Below, in pieces: positions 62,759-64,000 of a DNA stretch of 64,000 nt. The notes beneath the pieces were generated by a model. It did no database searches and was not told the origin of the DNA. It worked only from the letters and a program-made list of their open reading frames with translations. Position numbers and translations under genes: made by a program. Position 1 is the stretch's first letter. Each line of letters starts with the position of its first letter. This stretch comes from CAYJAY01 sp964368445 (GTDB lineage Bacteria > Bacillota > Clostridia > Oscillospirales > Ruminococcaceae). The stretch lies in contig CAYJAY010000002.1 in assembly GCA_964368445.1 (NCBI GenBank), forward strand, positions 74,111 through 138,110, read 5' to 3'.

Positions 62759-63223
62759 ATGAAAAAACTCAAATTCATTTTAATTTCTTTGATTATTGTT
62801 GCCGTTTTGTTTGTTTCATATCATGTGTATCTGTTTTACACGCCGGACATTGAAATCCGCATAGGGCAACCCGAAGACAAAACGAACGAAAGATATCTCG
62901 AACAGATAACGCTAACGTTTGCCGAGCGCAGTCCGTTTTTGATGCCAAAAGAAAAATACGACCAAATAAAAGAATTTATACTAGCTTACGACGAAGTTTT
63001 TGAAGAATACTATTTTTTCGAGCCATACGCTCACATCGAAGTTGATGTTGAACTTAAAGATGGCGAAACGATATTAACCTTTTTCGGAGACTATTCCGAC
63101 GAAAACGGAGAAATTAAGGAATACCACCGACAGATAATTCTCGATTTTATTTTGACCGACAAAATAACCTATAGCGAAATCCGCACAATGGAACCGTCGG
63201 AGGAATTTCCATCAATGCAATAA
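62759..63223 (+). CDS. Unrecognised membrane-anchored protein
   Basis: 154 residues: one N-terminal membrane helix (about 5-27) and an acidic outside domain rich in Tyr, Phe and Glu. No family recognised. GGAGG precedes the ATG, and an extended -10 (TGT-TACAAT, 62725-62733) may drive it. The conserved-looking gene ends before a strong hairpin. An extracytoplasmic role is all that can be said. Confidence 0.72.
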   Translation: MKKLKFILISLIIVAVLFVSYHVYLFYTPDIEIRIGQPEDKTNERYLEQITLTFAERSPFLMPKEKYDQIKEFILAYDEVFEEYYFFEPYAHIEVDVELKDGETILTFFGDYSDENGEIKEYHRQIILDFILTDKITYSEIRTMEPSEEFPSMQ

Positions 63224-63310
63224 ATGATGCCGGAAAATATGAGATGATTATTTGTTTTTTTAGAAAAGTTTTTTGTCCCTAATACCTTGTGTTAATTAAA
63301 ACTTTACAAA

Positions 63311-63347
63311 TGCCCTCTCAGTCAATCTCGGATTGACTGAGAGGGCA
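63311..63347. terminator. Strong bidirectional terminator hairpin
   Basis: Perfect 17-bp stem (63311-63327 with 63331-63347) and a 3-nt loop between convergent genes. The flanking T-tracts are weak. Confidence 0.8.
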
Positions 63348-63393
63348 AGTTTAAGTTTATCACTATCCTTGACAACTACTCATAATTCGACTG

Positions 63394-63594
63394 CTATTCT
63401 ACTTCTTTTTCAAGAATAATCTGATAACCCATAGCACTACTAATACCCAGTCTTTCATTAAAAACAGTTACAACTTGACTTAATCTCCAGCCTTTTTCTG
63501 CTTCATTTACAATAATTGATTGACATTCATTAAATGTCGCGCCTTTTTGAATTTGTCTTTCAACCTCAACAAATTTATACTCGTATTTTTTCAT
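63394..63594 (-). CDS. DUF4177 family small protein
   Basis: 66 residues matching DUF4177 (KKYEYKFVEVE at the start, GWRLSQVVTVF in the middle, YQIILEK at the end), a small alpha/beta fold of unknown function found widely in Firmicutes. The ATG at 63594 has GGAGG 5 nt upstream; the frame opens with GTG at 63606. Confidence 0.8.
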   Translation of the reverse strand: MKKYEYKFVEVERQIQKGATFNECQSIIVNEAEKGWRLSQVVTVFNERLGISSAMGYQIILEKEVE

Positions 63595-63606
63595 TTTTTC
63601 CTCCAC

Positions 63607-63972
63607 CTATTATATAAATAATCCGTAGTGTAAATCTTTTTATTGAAACGTTTTTTGTCAGGGGACTAGGGGGAGTTTCGAATCTCCCCCTTTGTCCCCC
63701 GACACCCCCAAAACCCCCTCAACGATTTAGGGCGACACACGCCCTAAAAACCCGTTTCGCTTTTTGCGCTTTATAAACTGTATACTGCAAAAAGCTTGAT
63801 TGTTTGTTCTTGTTTAACGGGTGGTATTCAATACTTTTTTGTGGATTTTCTTTTGATAAATTTTTTGTTAATATGAGCTTCATCTTAAAATACGTATTGA
63901 AGACGCCGTGGCAAAGCCACATGGCGAATTTATACAATGCTCCGCATTATATAAACAACCTTTGTTTTTAAC
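63607..63972. other. Hairpin-rich intergenic region
   Basis: 366 bp with no convincing gene. It contains nested G/C-rich hairpins (63661-63699), TTTAGGGCG/CGCCCTAAA (63726-63748), GTGGC-AAA-GCCAC (63907-63919) and AATGC-TCC-GCATT (63935-63947). The style resembles the mini-hairpins in the dgt-dnaG gap. A reading frame on the minus strand (63719-63937) runs through them and has no ribosome binding site. Confidence 0.65.
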
Positions 63973-64000
63973 TTATTCTCCTTGTTTTTGTTCCTCTTCC
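63973..64000 (-). CDS. Possible gene end cut by the window edge
   Basis: The last bases, read on the minus strand, encode a Glu/Gln/Lys-rich tail (EEEQKQGE) ending in TAA at 63975-63973. Such charged tails are common in proteins here, but only eight codons are visible, so this is a weak call. Confidence 0.3.

Noticed and set aside
63661..63699. Possible tmRNA or tRNA 3' end (TTCGAA loop in a G/C stem)
   Set aside because: The stem is 7 bp with an 8-nt loop, not a T-arm, and there is no acceptor stem, CCA or other arm. It is a nested hairpin.
63719..63937. 72-aa reading frame on the minus strand
   Set aside because: It runs through several perfect hairpins, lacks a ribosome binding site and has no recognisable features; more likely non-coding.

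Overview
The window looks like chromosome from a low-GC, endospore-forming member of the Clostridia, probably uncultured. The evidence is a spore germinant-receptor operon, a SpoIVFB-like membrane protease, a dgt-dnaG-rpoD block with a short primary sigma factor, Gram-positive style GGAGG ribosome binding sites, an S-box (SAM-I) riboswitch in front of metK, and a teichoic acid/O-antigen type ABC exporter. Species cannot be fixed from the sequence. I saw no rRNA, tRNA, CRISPR array, transposase or phage gene.

Layout. 1-5.2 kb: a DUF896 gene, a cloverleaf-like palindromic element, a gerA-gerB-gerC operon on the minus strand, and a DUF421-DUF4363 pair. 5.3-9.4 kb: a Cache-GGDEF-EAL cyclic-di-GMP protein, DUF3784, and nrdR coupled to a TIM-barrel sugar-phosphate epimerase. 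9.5-14.4 kb: an aminotransferase, a phosphofructokinase, a MazG-like NTPase, and an overlapping trio (GHL10 lipoprotein, 72-aa membrane protein, M50 protease). 14.5-16.4 kb: a YtrA-type GntR/ABC operon with a clear palindromic operator over its promoter. 16.5-26 kb: housekeeping genes (DHH phosphoesterase, YdcF, GNAT, a HisC-like enzyme with an Rrf2 regulator, rpoD, dnaG, dgt, YigZ). The dgt-dnaG gap holds an unusual patchwork of 7-bp tandem repeats and mini-hairpins. 26.4-34 kb: rpmE, a phosphohexomutase, a flavoprotein trio resembling a GlpA-type glycerol-3-phosphate dehydrogenase system (with an extra 54-aa membrane protein), YifB and a DUF624 protein. 34.3-41.7 kb: ACT + PFL pair, an internally duplicated lipoprotein, metK with its riboswitch, a penicillin-binding carboxypeptidase, and mtaB.

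41.8-61.2 kb is the striking part: an approximately 19.4-kb minus-strand surface-glycan cluster. In transcription order it holds a GT4 glycosyltransferase, a nucleotide-sugar epimerase, a second GT-B transferase, nine tandem GT2 glycosyltransferases, three tandem GT11 (alpha-1,2-fucosyltransferase family) paralogues, then an ABC-2 permease and a Wzt-like ATPase with a C-terminal glycan-binding domain. A sigma-A type promoter followed by a terminator-like leader hairpin sits upstream, and a second promoter precedes the exporter. The inferred product is a variable, multi-sugar, possibly fucosylated chain built on the cytoplasmic face and exported by the ABC transporter. No Wzx/Wzy or GDP-fucose synthesis genes are present in the window.

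61.4-64 kb: a TVP38-type membrane protein, an HD-domain protein, an unrecognised membrane-anchored protein, a DUF4177 protein, and a hairpin-rich intergenic stretch before a possible gene end at the window edge.
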